A stretch of DNA of 64,000 nucleotides from Bacillaceae bacterium OF18-1A (GTDB taxonomy: Bacteria > Bacillota > Bacilli > Bacillales > Bacillaceae_G). Below, piece after piece: positions 9,044 through 19,245 of this stretch. The position numbers and the translations under genes were made by a program. Location of the stretch: positions 1 through 64,000 of the forward strand of contig JAQEWB010000001.1 in the NCBI GenBank assembly GCA_027694045.1, given 5' to 3'. A model generated the notes under the pieces. The model was not told where the DNA came from. It did not search any database and saw nothing but the letters and a program-made list of their open reading frames with translations. How positions within the stretch are numbered: position 1 is the stretch's first letter; each line of letters starts with the position of its first letter.

Positions 9044-9457
9044 TTGATTCAAGTAGCCTTACGTGTATATCGATTACAATTGTATGTGATCTTTAGTGGT
9101 TTACTACTTATGTGGACGATTACTCCGTTTGGAAAACAAGTAACAGGATTTGGTATTGGATTAGCTGTAAGTGCATACTGTCTTTGGTTATTAGCTCGTA
9201 GAGTGGAGAAAATAGGAAGAAGTATCGTAATGAAAGAAAAAGCTCCAGGATTAGGAGTTTTAAACCGATTTGCAGCTGCCATATTAGGAGCAATCATCAT
9301 GTATGAAATCGAGCATGAAATGGAAATGTGGGCGTTTGGTACAGGTATTTTAGGTGGTCACTTTTTAATGATTGTGAATTTAGCCTATGCAAATATGCAG
9401 TTAGTGAAAGAAGAAGAGAAGCGAAAGGAAAGTGCTTCGAAAAACATAGAGCTATAA
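9044..9457 (+). CDS. Small membrane protein, ATP synthase subunit I (AtpI)-like
   Basis: A 137-residue protein with about four membrane helices and a charged C-terminal tail (KEEEKRKESASKN). The pattern of hydrophobic helices with a basic loop (ARRVEKIGRSI) resembles ATP synthase subunit I family proteins, which act in assembly or Mg2+ supply of F0. However, it is not next to an atp operon, so that function should not be assumed. TTG 9044 has AGGAG at proper spacing. A terminator hairpin follows the stop codon. Confidence 0.6.
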   Translation: MIQVALRVYRLQLYVIFSGLLLMWTITPFGKQVTGFGIGLAVSAYCLWLLARRVEKIGRSIVMKEKAPGLGVLNRFAAAILGAIIMYEIEHEMEMWAFGTGILGGHFLMIVNLAYANMQLVKEEEKRKESASKNIEL

Positions 9458-9458
9458 C

Positions 9459-9488
9459 GTAAGGGACCTAATAAGGGTTCCTTTTTTA
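9459..9488 (+). terminator. Rho-independent terminator
   Basis: AAGGGACC and GGGTTCCTT pair, followed by a T run, directly after the stop of the AtpI-like gene. Confidence 0.7.
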
Positions 9489-9641
9489 GTTGCGTGAAAA
9501 TTAGCGACAAAATATAATACGCTTCTTTTTTTTGCTTTTCAATAGTACAAAAAATAATTTGAAAAAATTTAAAAACCCATCGATTTCTCAAGCTTATGTA
9601 TGTTATTATGACAAAAGACTTTTTGAAAGAGGTGGATATCA

Positions 9642-10190
9642 ATGTTACAAGCGTTGCTTATTTTTGTGCTTCAAATTATTTACGTTCCGGTTTTAACAAT
9701 TCGTACGATTTTGCTTGTAAAGAATCAAACAAGATCCGCTGCTGGCGTAGGATTGTTAGAAGGGGCTATTTACATTGTCAGTTTAGGTATTGTGTTTCAA
9801 GATTTATCAAATTGGATGAACATCGTTGCCTATGTCATCGGCTTTAGTGCGGGACTATTATTAGGCGGTTATATAGAGAATAAATTAGCAATTGGATATA
9901 TTACGTATCAAGTTAGTTTACTAGACCGTTGTAATGAATTAGTAGATGAATTACGTCACTCTGGATTTGGCGTTACAGTATTTGAAGGGGAAGGGATTAA
10001 TTCTATCCGTTACCGTTTAGATATCGTTGCAAAGCGTTCAAGAGAGAAAGAACTGTTAGAAATTATTAACGAAATTGCACCGAAAGCGTTTATGTCTTCT
10101 TATGAAATCCGTTCATTTAAAGGTGGATATTTAACGAAGGCAATGAAGAAAAGAGCGTTATTGAAAAAGAAAGATCATCATGCATCATAA
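9642..10190 (+). CDS. UPF0316 / DUF2179 membrane protein
   Basis: A 182-residue protein. Residues 1-85 form about three membrane helices (DUF5698-like). Residues about 95-165 form a soluble DUF2179 domain with the motif [19 protein letters not shown] and [11 protein letters not shown]. Many Bacillales carry this UPF0316 protein. DUF2179 domains occur in YitT-type membrane proteins and are thought to bind a small ligand, but no function is established. The ATG at 9642 follows AAGAGGTGG. A strong bidirectional terminator lies 50 bases downstream. Confidence 0.88.
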   Translation: MLQALLIFVLQIIYVPVLTIRTILLVKNQTRSAAGVGLLEGAIYIVSLGIVFQDLSNWMNIVAYVIGFSAGLLLGGYIENKLAIGYITYQVSLLDRCNELVDELRHSGFGVTVFEGEGINSIRYRLDIVAKRSREKELLEIINEIAPKAFMSSYEIRSFKGGYLTKAMKKRALLKKKDHHAS

Positions 10191-10240
10191 AGAAAAGGGA
10201 GTAGTGCAGTTTTAAAAGCATGGCATAATCCGATATGTAA

Positions 10241-10281
10241 AAGAGAGGAATCCATTTTGAAGTGGATTCCTCTCTTTTTTA
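10241..10281. terminator. Bidirectional terminator between convergent genes
   Basis: A long perfect stem (AAAAGAGAGGAATCCA with TGGATTCCTCTCTTTT) with T and A runs on both sides separates the UPF0316 gene from the minus-strand DUF3923-like gene. Confidence 0.88.
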
Positions 10282-10296
10282 TTGTTAATTAAAAAA

Positions 10297-10536
10297 CTAA
10301 ATCGTATAATTATTTTTTTTGCTCATCCTCAAATTAATGATTAGCCATATGGTTTGAAAAAATACAGGTATGATAAACGTGATTAATACAACGATAAGTG
10401 ATATTGATTTAATTTCGGGTGTTTGAATGATACCGGCACCATCAACATCCCGCAGCCAAATAATAGCGGCCCACACTCCAAAAAGGGTAATCCAAAATAT
10501 GTTACCAATCCACCAAGAAATCCATCGTTTTTTCAT
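10297..10536 (-). CDS. Small two-helix membrane protein, DUF3923-like
   Basis: A 79-residue protein with two membrane helices (residues about 6-27 and 43-70) joined by IWLRDVDGAGIIQTPEIK. That linker is what I remember from the DUF3923 family of Bacillales membrane proteins; the family has no known function. The ATG at 10536 is preceded by GGGGG. It follows the lipoprotein gene (33-base gap) in the same direction, so the two may be co-transcribed. Confidence 0.65.
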   Translation of the reverse strand: MKKRWISWWIGNIFWITLFGVWAAIIWLRDVDGAGIIQTPEIKSISLIVVLITFIIPVFFQTIWLIINLRMSKKNNYTI

Positions 10537-10569
10537 GTTAGCACCCCCTATATTTACCCACTGTTAAAA

Positions 10570-10947
10570 TTAGTTTTTAACTGTATATCTCACTTGTTTG
10601 AAGGTTACCATCTCTCCATCTTTATTATCATCTTTCGTTTGCACAAGTTGAACTTTCGGTTTGTAGTCTGTCCTATGAGCATTTTTAATACCTTTAATGT
10701 TCAATTTGTATGATTCATCATTTTTTATTTTTTGCTCAAATACTTTTTCATTGGCAACATAAATAAAGGTCACTTTATTTTCATCGATGCCCTCAGTTTT
10801 AATTTCCACTTCATTATCTTTCGGTGTAATCGTTGGTGTTAATAATTCCATACTGCCGTTTCCAGTTTCTAAAGAATTTTCTACTATAGTTGAACATCCG
10901 GATAATATGATTCCGGTGGATAGAAGACCTATTAATTTCCTTTTCAT
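10570..10947 (-). CDS. Small secreted lipoprotein of unknown function
   Basis: A 125-residue protein with a lipoprotein signal peptide (MKRKLIGLLSTGIILSGC; the lipobox Cys is at residue 18). The mature part is polar, with alternating beta-strand-like segments (NEVEIKTEGIDENKVTFIYV), suggesting a small beta-sandwich. I chose ATG 10947 because GGGGG sits 5 bases upstream; a TTG four codons earlier is part of that ribosome binding site. No family recognised. Possibly co-transcribed with the DUF3923-like gene. Confidence 0.7.
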   Translation of the reverse strand: MKRKLIGLLSTGIILSGCSTIVENSLETGNGSMELLTPTITPKDNEVEIKTEGIDENKVTFIYVANEKVFEQKIKNDESYKLNIKGIKNAHRTDYKPKVQLVQTKDDNKDGEMVTFKQVRYTVKN

Positions 10948-10985
10948 AATATCCCCCAATTTCCAGTGATTTTGGATTTCAGAAA

Positions 10986-11008
10986 AGCTAGACTGCTAGC
11001 CTTTTTTT
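10986..11008 (+). terminator. Hairpin with T run, plus-strand orientation
   Basis: GCTAG (10987-10991) pairs with CTAGC (10996-11000) and is followed by CTTTTTTT. It faces the plus strand although the flanking genes are on the minus strand. It may be a weak bidirectional signal left near the truncated gene at 11065. Confidence 0.4.
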
Positions 11009-11064
11009 AATTGTACCATAATATGTAAATTAAAAGAGCTAAAAAGTTCACTTGTTGTTGTGAA

Positions 11065-11292
11065 TTAGTATTTTTCCAGTACGTATATATTTTCTTTAGA
11101 GTCCCTTTGTTTAATATTTAAAATATGAAGAGAAATAAAACCAATAAGACCGATTCCACCGAAAATAAGCCATGGTGTATACATTCCGCTTAAGTTGGAT
11201 GTAAAAGATGTCCCGGTATAGTTACCAATGATAAAACCAAATGCGAGTGATAATGGAAAATACCAAACGATACAAGAGAGCCAATTGATATG
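11065..11292 (-). pseudogene. 3' remnant of a membrane-protein gene
   Basis: An open frame of 75 codons ends at 11065 (final residues NIYVLEKY) and begins directly after an in-frame TAG with no start codon. It encodes two membrane helices (WYFPLSLAFGFIIGNYTG and YTPWLIFGGIGLIGFISLHI), so it looks like the C-terminus of a polytopic membrane protein whose 5' part is missing. Its broken end meets the start of the CGNR gene on the opposite strand, as expected from a deletion that removed a divergent promoter region. Confidence 0.6.
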
Positions 11293-11742
11293 CTACAAAC
11301 AGAAGAGGATATAAAGTTCTTTATGAAAGAATATTTTGATGAAGAGCTGTCATTTCATACGATAGAAGAATTAAAAAGTTTTCGAGAAGATATTCGGATG
11401 GCAATTGAAGGCGGAGAATCATTGCAAAAATGGTTAAGGAAATATCCATTTCAAGTGCACGTAAGGGAAGATATGAAAGGTATTACGTATGAACCAACGC
11501 AGGAAGAAAATATGTATACAAAAATATTGAGTATTGTGTTAACGGCAATTCAAGAAAATTTGTGGGAAAGGTTAAAAGCATGTCCAGATTGTCGCTGGGT
11601 ATTTTATGATCATTCGCGAAATGGAAGCAAAAGATGGTGTGGTATGTATGCTGGAGAAGAAGGAGGAAGAGCGTGCGGAACGATTGCGAAAGTAAAAAAC
11701 TACCGAGCAAAGAGAAAAGGGAGATCGGGGTATAATGTGTAA
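11290..11742 (+). CDS. CGNR zinc-finger regulator, probably 5'-truncated
   Basis: A 150-residue reading with a C-terminal CGNR-type zinc finger (CPDCRWVFYDHSRNGSKRWC near residues 97-116, then CGTIAKVKNYR). The preceding helices (YTKILSIVLTAIQENLW) fit the ABATE-type sensor domain. Full-length relatives start with a strand such as LDLVNT before the segment matching IDMLQTEEDI, and that start is absent here. The ATG at 11290 has no good ribosome binding site, and the frame stays open backwards to 11254 into the antisense remnant. The gene is therefore probably a truncated, perhaps non-functional, copy. Confidence 0.65.
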   Translation: MLQTEEDIKFFMKEYFDEELSFHTIEELKSFREDIRMAIEGGESLQKWLRKYPFQVHVREDMKGITYEPTQEENMYTKILSIVLTAIQENLWERLKACPDCRWVFYDHSRNGSKRWCGMYAGEEGGRACGTIAKVKNYRAKRKGRSGYNV

Positions 11743-11782
11743 TTTATAGTTAGGAGAAAAAATTGGATGGGGGAATGAGGAT

Positions 11783-12538
11783 ATGGAAGGTACACAGATG
11801 TTAGCTTTAAATAAAAAGTGTTGGGATACAGTTGCACCGTACTTCTTTCAAGTGGACTGTTTACCGAAATATGGGCCGTATACAGCGTCTGAGGATGAGA
11901 TTCATTTGTTCGATTCAATCAAAAATAAAAAAGTTCTTGATATTGGATGCGGGAGTGGACATTCGTTACAATATATGGCGGAACATGAGGCAGAGGAGTT
12001 ATGGGGGCTGGATCTTTCAAGTACGCAAATTGAAACGGCGAATGAAACTTTAAAGGATTGGAATTCAAAGTTAATATGTGGAGCGATGGAAGAGGAAAGG
12101 GATATTCCGAAAGAGTATTTTGATATTGTATATTCTATCTATGCATTAGGTTGGACTTCAAATTTAAGAAAAACATTAGAACTTATATATTCATATTTAA
12201 AGCCAGGAGGAAGTTTTATTTTTAGCTGGGAGCATCCGGTATATTCAAACTTACAGTATGGTACAGAAGAAATTGTTTTAAAGTCCTCTTATCATGAAGA
12301 AACTCCTATTACGTTTGAAACATTTAAAGGTGAAAATGTACAAGCGACTTTATATAAGAGAAAAATAAGTACATACATAAATGAGCTAAATAGAGTGGGA
12401 TTTACAATTGAGAGAATTGAAGAACCAGAACCATCTAGCATGTTTGATGAAGAATTAGCTGAGCCGTCTACGAAGTATTATTCTTTATATAAAGCTAGAA
12501 TGGTGCCGACGACTTTTATTATGAAGGTGAGGAAGTGA
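11783..12538 (+). CDS. Class I SAM-dependent methyltransferase
   Basis: A 251-residue methyltransferase with motif I VLDIGCGSGHSLQYM (residues 51-65), an acidic residue ending strand 2 (WGLDLSSTQIETA), and DIVYSIYALGWTSN before LKPGGSFIFSWEHPVY. The last part is typical of UbiE/Methyltransf_11 type small-molecule methyltransferases. The substrate is unknown. The ATG at 11783 follows GAGGAT. It lies 40 bases behind the CGNR gene in the same direction and is closed by a strong terminator. Confidence 0.87.
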   Translation: MEGTQMLALNKKCWDTVAPYFFQVDCLPKYGPYTASEDEIHLFDSIKNKKVLDIGCGSGHSLQYMAEHEAEELWGLDLSSTQIETANETLKDWNSKLICGAMEEERDIPKEYFDIVYSIYALGWTSNLRKTLELIYSYLKPGGSFIFSWEHPVYSNLQYGTEEIVLKSSYHEETPITFETFKGENVQATLYKRKISTYINELNRVGFTIERIEEPEPSSMFDEELAEPSTKYYSLYKARMVPTTFIMKVRK

Positions 12539-12544
12539 TTTGTT

Positions 12545-12594
12545 AAAAAAGAAGTCTATCATTTCATACAGTTGAAATGATAGACTTCTTTTTT
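12545..12594 (+). terminator. Strong rho-independent terminator
   Basis: GAAGTCTATCATTTCA pairs perfectly with TGAAATGATAGACTTC around TACAGT, followed by TTTTTT, 7 bases after the methyltransferase stop. Confidence 0.92.
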
Positions 12595-12677
12595 ATGAAA
12601 AATATAGTTGGATGGTACTTTTTGTATAACAGTGCATTACATATAAAAGTGTAATTATTTTGGGGAGGGGGATTGTT

Positions 12678-15173
12678 GTGCGTCATCATAGAAATTGTAA
12701 AAAATTTGGAGCGGCACTGCCTCTGCCGCTTATAGGAGAAATTGGACCAGTTGGTGACAGGGGACCCACTGGCCCAACTGGAGGGCATGAAGGTCCGGTG
12801 GGGCCTCAAGGAATTACTGGACCGATAGGAGCGACTGGTCCACAAGGTTCTCAAGGGATACAAGGAGTTCGGGGAGAGAAGGGAACGATAGGGGCTCAAG
12901 GAATGCAAGGAGCTATTGGTGATACCGGAGAACAAGGGGGTACGGGACCAATTGGCTTACAAGGTTTTCAAGGGTTAATGGGTAATCAAGGTCCAATTGG
13001 TGATATTGGCGTACAAGGACAAGAAGGAATACAAGGAGTTACAGGCTCTGTTGGTAGTCAAGGCCTCCAGGGTCCTCAAGGAATACAAGGTGAAATAGGA
13101 GGAATAGGACAAACGGGAGCGCAAGGAATGCAAGGGATGATGGGGGAAATTGGTATATCAAGTATGACGGGTCCCCAAGGTTTCCAAGGAGCGCAAGGAA
13201 CACAAGGTGAGACAGGAGCTACAGGTGTACAAGGGGAAGAAGGTCCTCAAGGAATACAAGGGATTGCAGGTGAGCAAGGTCCTCAAGGTTCTCAAGGAAT
13301 ACAAGGTGTAATCGGCCCAACTGGTTCTACTGGAATACAAGGAGCGCAAGGTATAAGTGGAACAAAGGGAATAACAGGTGTAATAGGTCCCCAAGGTTCT
13401 CAAGGTCCTCAAGGAATACAAGGAATCACCGGATCGACAGGTTTTCAAGGAATAAAAGGAATACGAGGGTTAACAGGAGCAACAGGGAGCGTTGGTATAC
13501 AAGGCCCTGAAGGACCACCGGGTGGTCCGACGGGAATAACTGGTCCAATTGGTCCTTCTAGTGGAGTGACTGGACCCTCTGGCCCACCCGGTCCACCAGG
13601 TGGCCCGACCGGTGCAACAGGTGAAACTGGTGTGCAAGGTGTAACTGGTGAAATGGGTTCAATAGGAACGCAAGGGTTACAAGGAATAACTGGTCCAACC
13701 GGTCCTCAAGGTGTAAGAGGAGCACAAGGTTCTCAAGGTATAGTTGGAGCAGTTGGAGTACAAGGGGCACAAGGTACTCAAGGAAACCAAGGTATAACAG
13801 GAGAAATCGGTGTAGAAGGCCCTCAAGGGATACAAGGACCGCAGGGAGGAATCGGTCCAACCGGTGCAGAAGGCCCTAAAGGTATTCAAGGAATACAAGG
13901 AGAAATCGGTCCGACAGGGGCACAAGGGATACTAGGAATACAAGGTATAGACGGTCCAATAGGAGAAACAGGAGCGGCAGGAGTTCAAGGTTCTCAAGGA
14001 ATAACTGGACTAACAGGAGCAACAGGAGTTCAAGGTCTTCAAGGTGTGCAAGGAATACAAGGAGAAACAGGAGCAGCAGGAGTTCAAGGTCTTCAAGGTG
14101 TGCAAGGAATACAAGGAGAAATTGGATTAACTGGCGCTCAAGGTGCTCAAGGTCTTCAAGGAGTCCAAGGAATAACTGGTCCAACAGGAGAAATTGGTGT
14201 GCAAGGTCCTCAAGGTATCCAAGGGATCGTAGGTCCGACAGGTATTCAAGGTCTTCAGGGCATTCAAGGCATACAAGGAATAATAGGTCCAACAGGGGCA
14301 CAAGGAAGTAGAGGTCCTCAAGGAGATGTAGGGGGAGCAGGTATAACAGGACCGCAAGGAATACAAGGAGTACAAGGAAGTCAGGGACCTGGTGGACTTC
14401 AAGGAAACGCTGGAATTATTGGTGCAACTGGAGAAACAGGAGAAACGGGAGCGGTTGGAGCACAAGGTTTGCAAGGTCTTCAAGGGATTATGGGTATCCA
14501 AGGAATTATGGGAGTGACAGGCAATACAGGAGCAACTGGAGTAGCTGGAATACAAGGTATACAAGGTGTTCAAGGTATGCAAGGCCCAATAGGGATAAGT
14601 GGAATGACAGGGGCTAGTGGTAGTATAGGAATCGGTGGAGCACAAGGTAGTCAGGGACCGAGTGGAGTGACTGGTCCAACAGGAGAAATTGGTAGTATAG
14701 GACCTATAGGTTTCCAGGGGCTAGTAGGTGCTACTGGGGCGACTGGTTTACCTAGTGGAGGAGCTTATTTTTTCTCTACTGCAACGAGTGCAATTGCAGC
14801 GAATGCACTCATTCCAATCAATTCTGGTTCTGCAATTTTTGGTTCTGGTGTTAGTTTGACGAGTGCAACAACGGTAACGTTAAGTACGCCGGGAATATAT
14901 TTAGTAAGTTATTATTTTCAAGGAGATCCAAGCGGTGGAAATGAAACGCTTTCGGTGCGGCTTACGTTAAATGGCACGCAAGTCGTAGGGAGTTTTATTT
15001 TTTATGTTACAGCAGGTTTTATATTGGAACCAGCAGTTTCGAATACGATGGTAATTAACGTTACTTCTCCAAATTCCACATTGTCATTACAAAATGGTCC
15101 ATTAGGTATTGGGCATGTAACGACATTAGCAGGAGTAATAACAGCCAGTTTAAATATATTGAAAATAGTTTGA
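12678..15173 (+). CDS. Collagen-like protein A with C-terminal jelly-roll domain
   Basis: An 831-residue protein. A short N-terminus (MRHHRNCKKFGAALPLPL) is followed by more than 200 Gly-X-Y triplets that are unusually Gln-rich (repeated GPQGIQG, GAQGIQG). The C-terminal domain of about 135 residues starts at GGAYFFSTATSAIAAN and resembles the C1q/TNF-like trimerising domain of BclA-type exosporium glycoproteins. I chose GTG 12678 because GGGAGGGGG sits just upstream and the start matches the paralog that follows. The canonical BclA targeting motif is not obvious. A surface or exosporium location is inferred. A terminator-free 25-base gap leads to the second copy. Confidence 0.9.
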   Translation: MRHHRNCKKFGAALPLPLIGEIGPVGDRGPTGPTGGHEGPVGPQGITGPIGATGPQGSQGIQGVRGEKGTIGAQGMQGAIGDTGEQGGTGPIGLQGFQGLMGNQGPIGDIGVQGQEGIQGVTGSVGSQGLQGPQGIQGEIGGIGQTGAQGMQGMMGEIGISSMTGPQGFQGAQGTQGETGATGVQGEEGPQGIQGIAGEQGPQGSQGIQGVIGPTGSTGIQGAQGISGTKGITGVIGPQGSQGPQGIQGITGSTGFQGIKGIRGLTGATGSVGIQGPEGPPGGPTGITGPIGPSSGVTGPSGPPGPPGGPTGATGETGVQGVTGEMGSIGTQGLQGITGPTGPQGVRGAQGSQGIVGAVGVQGAQGTQGNQGITGEIGVEGPQGIQGPQGGIGPTGAEGPKGIQGIQGEIGPTGAQGILGIQGIDGPIGETGAAGVQGSQGITGLTGATGVQGLQGVQGIQGETGAAGVQGLQGVQGIQGEIGLTGAQGAQGLQGVQGITGPTGEIGVQGPQGIQGIVGPTGIQGLQGIQGIQGIIGPTGAQGSRGPQGDVGGAGITGPQGIQGVQGSQGPGGLQGNAGIIGATGETGETGAVGAQGLQGLQGIMGIQGIMGVTGNTGATGVAGIQGIQGVQGMQGPIGISGMTGASGSIGIGGAQGSQGPSGVTGPTGEIGSIGPIGFQGLVGATGATGLPSGGAYFFSTATSAIAANALIPINSGSAIFGSGVSLTSATTVTLSTPGIYLVSYYFQGDPSGGNETLSVRLTLNGTQVVGSFIFYVTAGFILEPAVSNTMVINVTSPNSTLSLQNGPLGIGHVTTLAGVITASLNILKIV

Positions 15174-15198
15174 TGTGTTATAAACGGGGGAGATGCTT

Positions 15199-16587
<1,389 letters not shown>

Positions 16588-17712
16588 CAGGAGTAACAGG
16601 TCCACAAGGAATCCAAGGAATTCAGGGACCACAGGGAGATATAGGCCCAACCGGAGAGACCGGAATACAAGGGGTGCAAGGTCCACAAGGCCCGACAGGT
16701 TCGACTGGAGAAACCGGCCCGCAAGGAATACAGGGCGTACAAGGAATACAGGGCCCAAGTGGTCCGCAGGGAATTCAGGGAATACAAGGGATACAAGGAC
16801 CAATTGGCCCAACCGGTCCAACGGGTCCTCAGGGGATACAAGGAATAACGGGTCCAACCGGTCCAACTGGTTTAACGGGAGCAACGGGTTTGACTGGAGC
16901 AACAGGTCCACAAGGCCCCCAAGGAATGCAAGGTCCTCAAGGTGTGACGGGTCCGACAGGTCCGACGGGAGCAACAGGTCCACAAGGCTCTCAAGGAATC
17001 CAAGGCCCTCAAGGCGTGATGGGACCAACGGGAGCAACCGGCTCAATGGGAGCAACAGGCCCCCAAGGTGCACAAGGAATCCAAGGTCCGCAAGGGATAA
17101 CGGGCCCAACCGGCTTAACAGGTTCAACCGGATTGACCGGCTCGACAGGTCCAACCGGTCCTCAAGGAATAGAAGGAGTACCGGGTCCAACAGGTTTAAC
17201 AGGATCAACGGGCCCAACAGGATCAACGGGCCTAACTGGTTCAACTGGTCCAACAGGCTCATCTGCTATATCGACGGGTGGTGGGTACTTCTTTTCTACA
17301 TCCACAAGTACAATTGCAGCAAATGCTAATATTCCAATTAATTCGGGTTCAACTGTATATGGAACAGGTGTATCGTTAACTAGTGCCACAACTGTCACGG
17401 TATCGACGCCAGGAATATATTTAGTAAGCTACTATTTCCAAGGGGACGCGAATGGTGGGAATGAAACAGTATCTGTAAGATTGCTATTGAACGGAACACA
17501 AGTAACAGGGAGTTTTATACAAAACGTAACGACAGTAACTGTAGTATTAGAACCAGCCATTTCAAATACGCTCCTTCTGAATGTAGCGAGCGCAAATTCA
17601 ACGCTAACATTACAAAATGGACCATTGGCTGTTGGGCATATTACTACTGTAGCAGGAACAATTACGGCAAGTTTAAATGTAGTGAGGATATTATAAAACG
17701 CACAGAAAATAA

Positions 17713-17754
17713 AAAAACACAAGGAGTATCTTTTTAGACACACCTTGTGTTTTA
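17713..17754 (+). terminator. Terminator of the collagen-like gene pair
   Basis: AACACAAGG pairs with CCTTGTGTT across an 18-nt loop, followed by TTAAATTTT, 16 bases after the stop codon. Confidence 0.75.
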
Positions 17755-17774
17755 AATTTTAAATAAATACTTTT

Positions 17775-17918
17775 TTATCTTTTCGGCTGAAAAATATGTT
17801 GAAAGAAGTATTTGTGATGTAAGTTATCTACAACTCTATTCGCTTGATATGTGCGGTGTTGCTCAAGTCGGAGTTTTTGCTCCATCATTTTTATTGCGTG
17901 ATCAGATAAACGTAACAT
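17775..17918 (-). CDS. 47-residue basic protein behind a c-di-AMP riboswitch
   Basis: An open frame of 47 codons starting with ATG 17918, preceded by AAGGAG (10-nt spacing). The product begins MLRLSDHAIKMMEQKLRLEQ and is hydrophilic, rich in His, Lys, Arg and Gln, helical in character, and has no signal peptide or membrane segment. I know no family for it. It is the first gene downstream of a ydaO-type riboswitch on the same strand, and the only candidate target before the convergent collagen-gene terminator. The real target of the riboswitch may have been lost, leaving this small gene. Confidence 0.6.
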   Translation of the reverse strand: MLRLSDHAIKMMEQKLRLEQHRTYQANRVVDNLHHKYFFQHIFQPKR

Positions 17919-18004
17919 AATATATTGTCTCCTTTTCTATAAATATAGTTTTCTCTTTGGTATCGATTCCATATTTATAATTAAGGAGGCAAAACGTGTA
18001 ACAT

Positions 18005-18145
18005 AGGCAAAAAACACTTCCTCTCCCATTACGCTTACGAGGTTAGCTGTCGGACTCGGGAAGTGAGAGTTTCCCTACTTAAAAAGATTCGCCCCAAGTA
18101 GCTTAGCTACAAAGAATGGTTCCCCCGCTCCAAAATTTGGACTCA
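18005..18145 (-). promoter_or_regulatory. ydaO/yuaA-type c-di-AMP riboswitch
   Basis: Read on the minus strand, the segment contains conserved blocks of the ydaO class: GGGGGAACCATT, TTGGGGCGAATC, AGTAGGGAAACTCTC, CTTCCCGAGTCCGACAGC, TAACCTCGTAAGCG and GGGAGAGGAAG. CACTTCC and GGAAGTG near the 3' end can pair and are followed by TTTTTT (about 18007-18012), which would form an intrinsic terminator as in c-di-AMP OFF switches. A promoter with TTGACT lies upstream (around 18190). The downstream gene is a 47-codon frame at 17918. Such switches usually control cell-wall hydrolases or K+ transport. Confidence 0.88.
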
Positions 18146-18200
18146 GCAAAAGGTTTTATAAAATAAAAAATAACATAATAAAACAAATAAGTCAAACTAT

Positions 18201-18656
18201 TTATTCTTTTCCGTCTTTTTTGAGCGAGGTCAAAACTACCCCATTAGGCAGGACGATATCTTGTACTTCAATAAAACCGTATTTTTTATATAAAGAAAGA
18301 GCAGGTTTATTTTCTTTTCCGGTTTGTACAATATATGTTTGGGAAGAGGGAAACATGTCAAATAGATGTAATAATAGTTTCGTTGCAATACCTTTCTGAA
18401 AGTAATCTGGTGAAACGACTAAACGATGAATATCAACTTCCTGATTACCTTTAAAAGAAATAAATCCTGCGAGTACATCTTCGTAAAAATAGCCATAGAA
18501 AATTTCGCCACAAGTTTGAATGTCAGCTATCGTATCGTAAAGGCGCGGAATAGCGGTACTATTTATATATTTTGCCTCGACTTCATAGGCAGGTATTTGA
18601 ATGTTTAAAATAGAAGTTGCGGTTTTGTGAGAAGTGAGTATTAATTTTTTGATCAT
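18201..18656 (-). CDS. GNAT-family N-acetyltransferase
   Basis: A 151-residue acetyltransferase. The acetyl-CoA site is seen as VDIHRLVVSPDYFQKGIATK (V/I-x-x-x-Q/R-x-G-x-A loop, near residues 80-100), followed by NKPALSLYKKYGFIEV, the typical fourth motif. The substrate cannot be inferred. I chose ATG 18656 (MIKKLILTSHK) because GGAGGA lies 9 bases upstream; an extension to 18689 would read through that site. It runs towards the c-di-AMP riboswitch but is probably a separate transcript, since a promoter-like sequence lies between them. Confidence 0.87.
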   Translation of the reverse strand: MIKKLILTSHKTATSILNIQIPAYEVEAKYINSTAIPRLYDTIADIQTCGEIFYGYFYEDVLAGFISFKGNQEVDIHRLVVSPDYFQKGIATKLLLHLFDMFPSSQTYIVQTGKENKPALSLYKKYGFIEVQDIVLPNGVVLTSLKKDGKE

Positions 18657-18793
18657 TAAATAGATCCTCCTTGTTGGCTTTACTTTCATAGATTTGACAA
18701 GATTTTTCTCTTTTGGATATAATATTTATAACAGTTACGTAATAAATTAGTAGTTAAATGGAACAAAACTATAATAGAAATGGAGGGCTAAAG

Positions 18794-19042
18794 ATGGGAT
18801 GGATTATCACATTAATAGTTGGTGCTATTATAGGTGCCATTGCAGGGTCTATTACTGGTAAAGACTTTCCCGCGGGCATGTTTGGAAATATAATTGCTGG
18901 TTTATTAGGAGCATGGCTAGGCGGAAAATTATTTGGAGATTGGGGTCCTTCACTAGGTGGTATTCACATTGTACCAGCTTTATTAGGATCAATTGTTCTA
19001 GTTCTTATTGTATCATTTGTAGCGAGGGCTGCAAGGAAATAA
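18794..19042 (+). CDS. GlsB/YeaQ/YmgE-family small membrane protein
   Basis: An 82-residue protein with three membrane helices and the Gly-rich patterns GAIIGAIAGSITGK and GNIIAGLLGAWLGGKLFG, diagnostic of the transglycosylase-associated (GlsB/YeaQ/YmgE) family, whose members are general-stress membrane proteins. ATG 18794 follows GGAGGG; an upstream in-frame ATG at 18758 has no ribosome binding site. Its TAA stop lies inside the ATAAA target sequence of the bcr1-like repeat that follows. Confidence 0.88.
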   Translation: MGWIITLIVGAIIGAIAGSITGKDFPAGMFGNIIAGLLGAWLGGKLFGDWGPSLGGIHIVPALLGSIVLVLIVSFVARAARK

Positions 19043-19183
19043 AGTGAAATTTTAATCAGTGGGATCCCACTGATTATTAGCCTTTACCAATCGGGCTTTT
19101 ATAGGCAGTTAATCCCCATCTAACTTCTTCACACTCGCTGAATTTTGAGGTGGGAGTCTTACTGCCAGTTAATGCGTGATAAA
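19039..19183 (+). repeat. bcr1-like dispersed repeat, copy 1
   Basis: The element starts GTGAAATTTTAATCAGTGGG, forms a terminal hairpin (AATCAGTGGG with CCCACTGATT), continues TTAGCCTTTACCAATCGGGC and ends GCCAGTTAATGCGTG. It is flanked by ATAAA on both sides (19039-19043 and 19179-19183), which agrees with the TTTAT duplication described for B. cereus group bcr1. The same sequence family recurs at 35125-35269 (inverted) and 55069-55215. Confidence 0.8.
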
Positions 19184-19199
19184 GATATAGATTGTGATG

Positions 19200-19227
19200 A
19201 AAAGCCCTGAACAAGGGCTTTTCATCA
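19200..19227 (+). terminator. Hairpin, probable terminator
   Basis: GAAAAGCCC pairs with GGGCTTTTC around TGAACAA. The T run is short. It lies between the bcr1-like repeat and the AI-2E exporter gene. Confidence 0.5.
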
Positions 19228-19245
19228 TTCAAAGAGGTGAGATTA

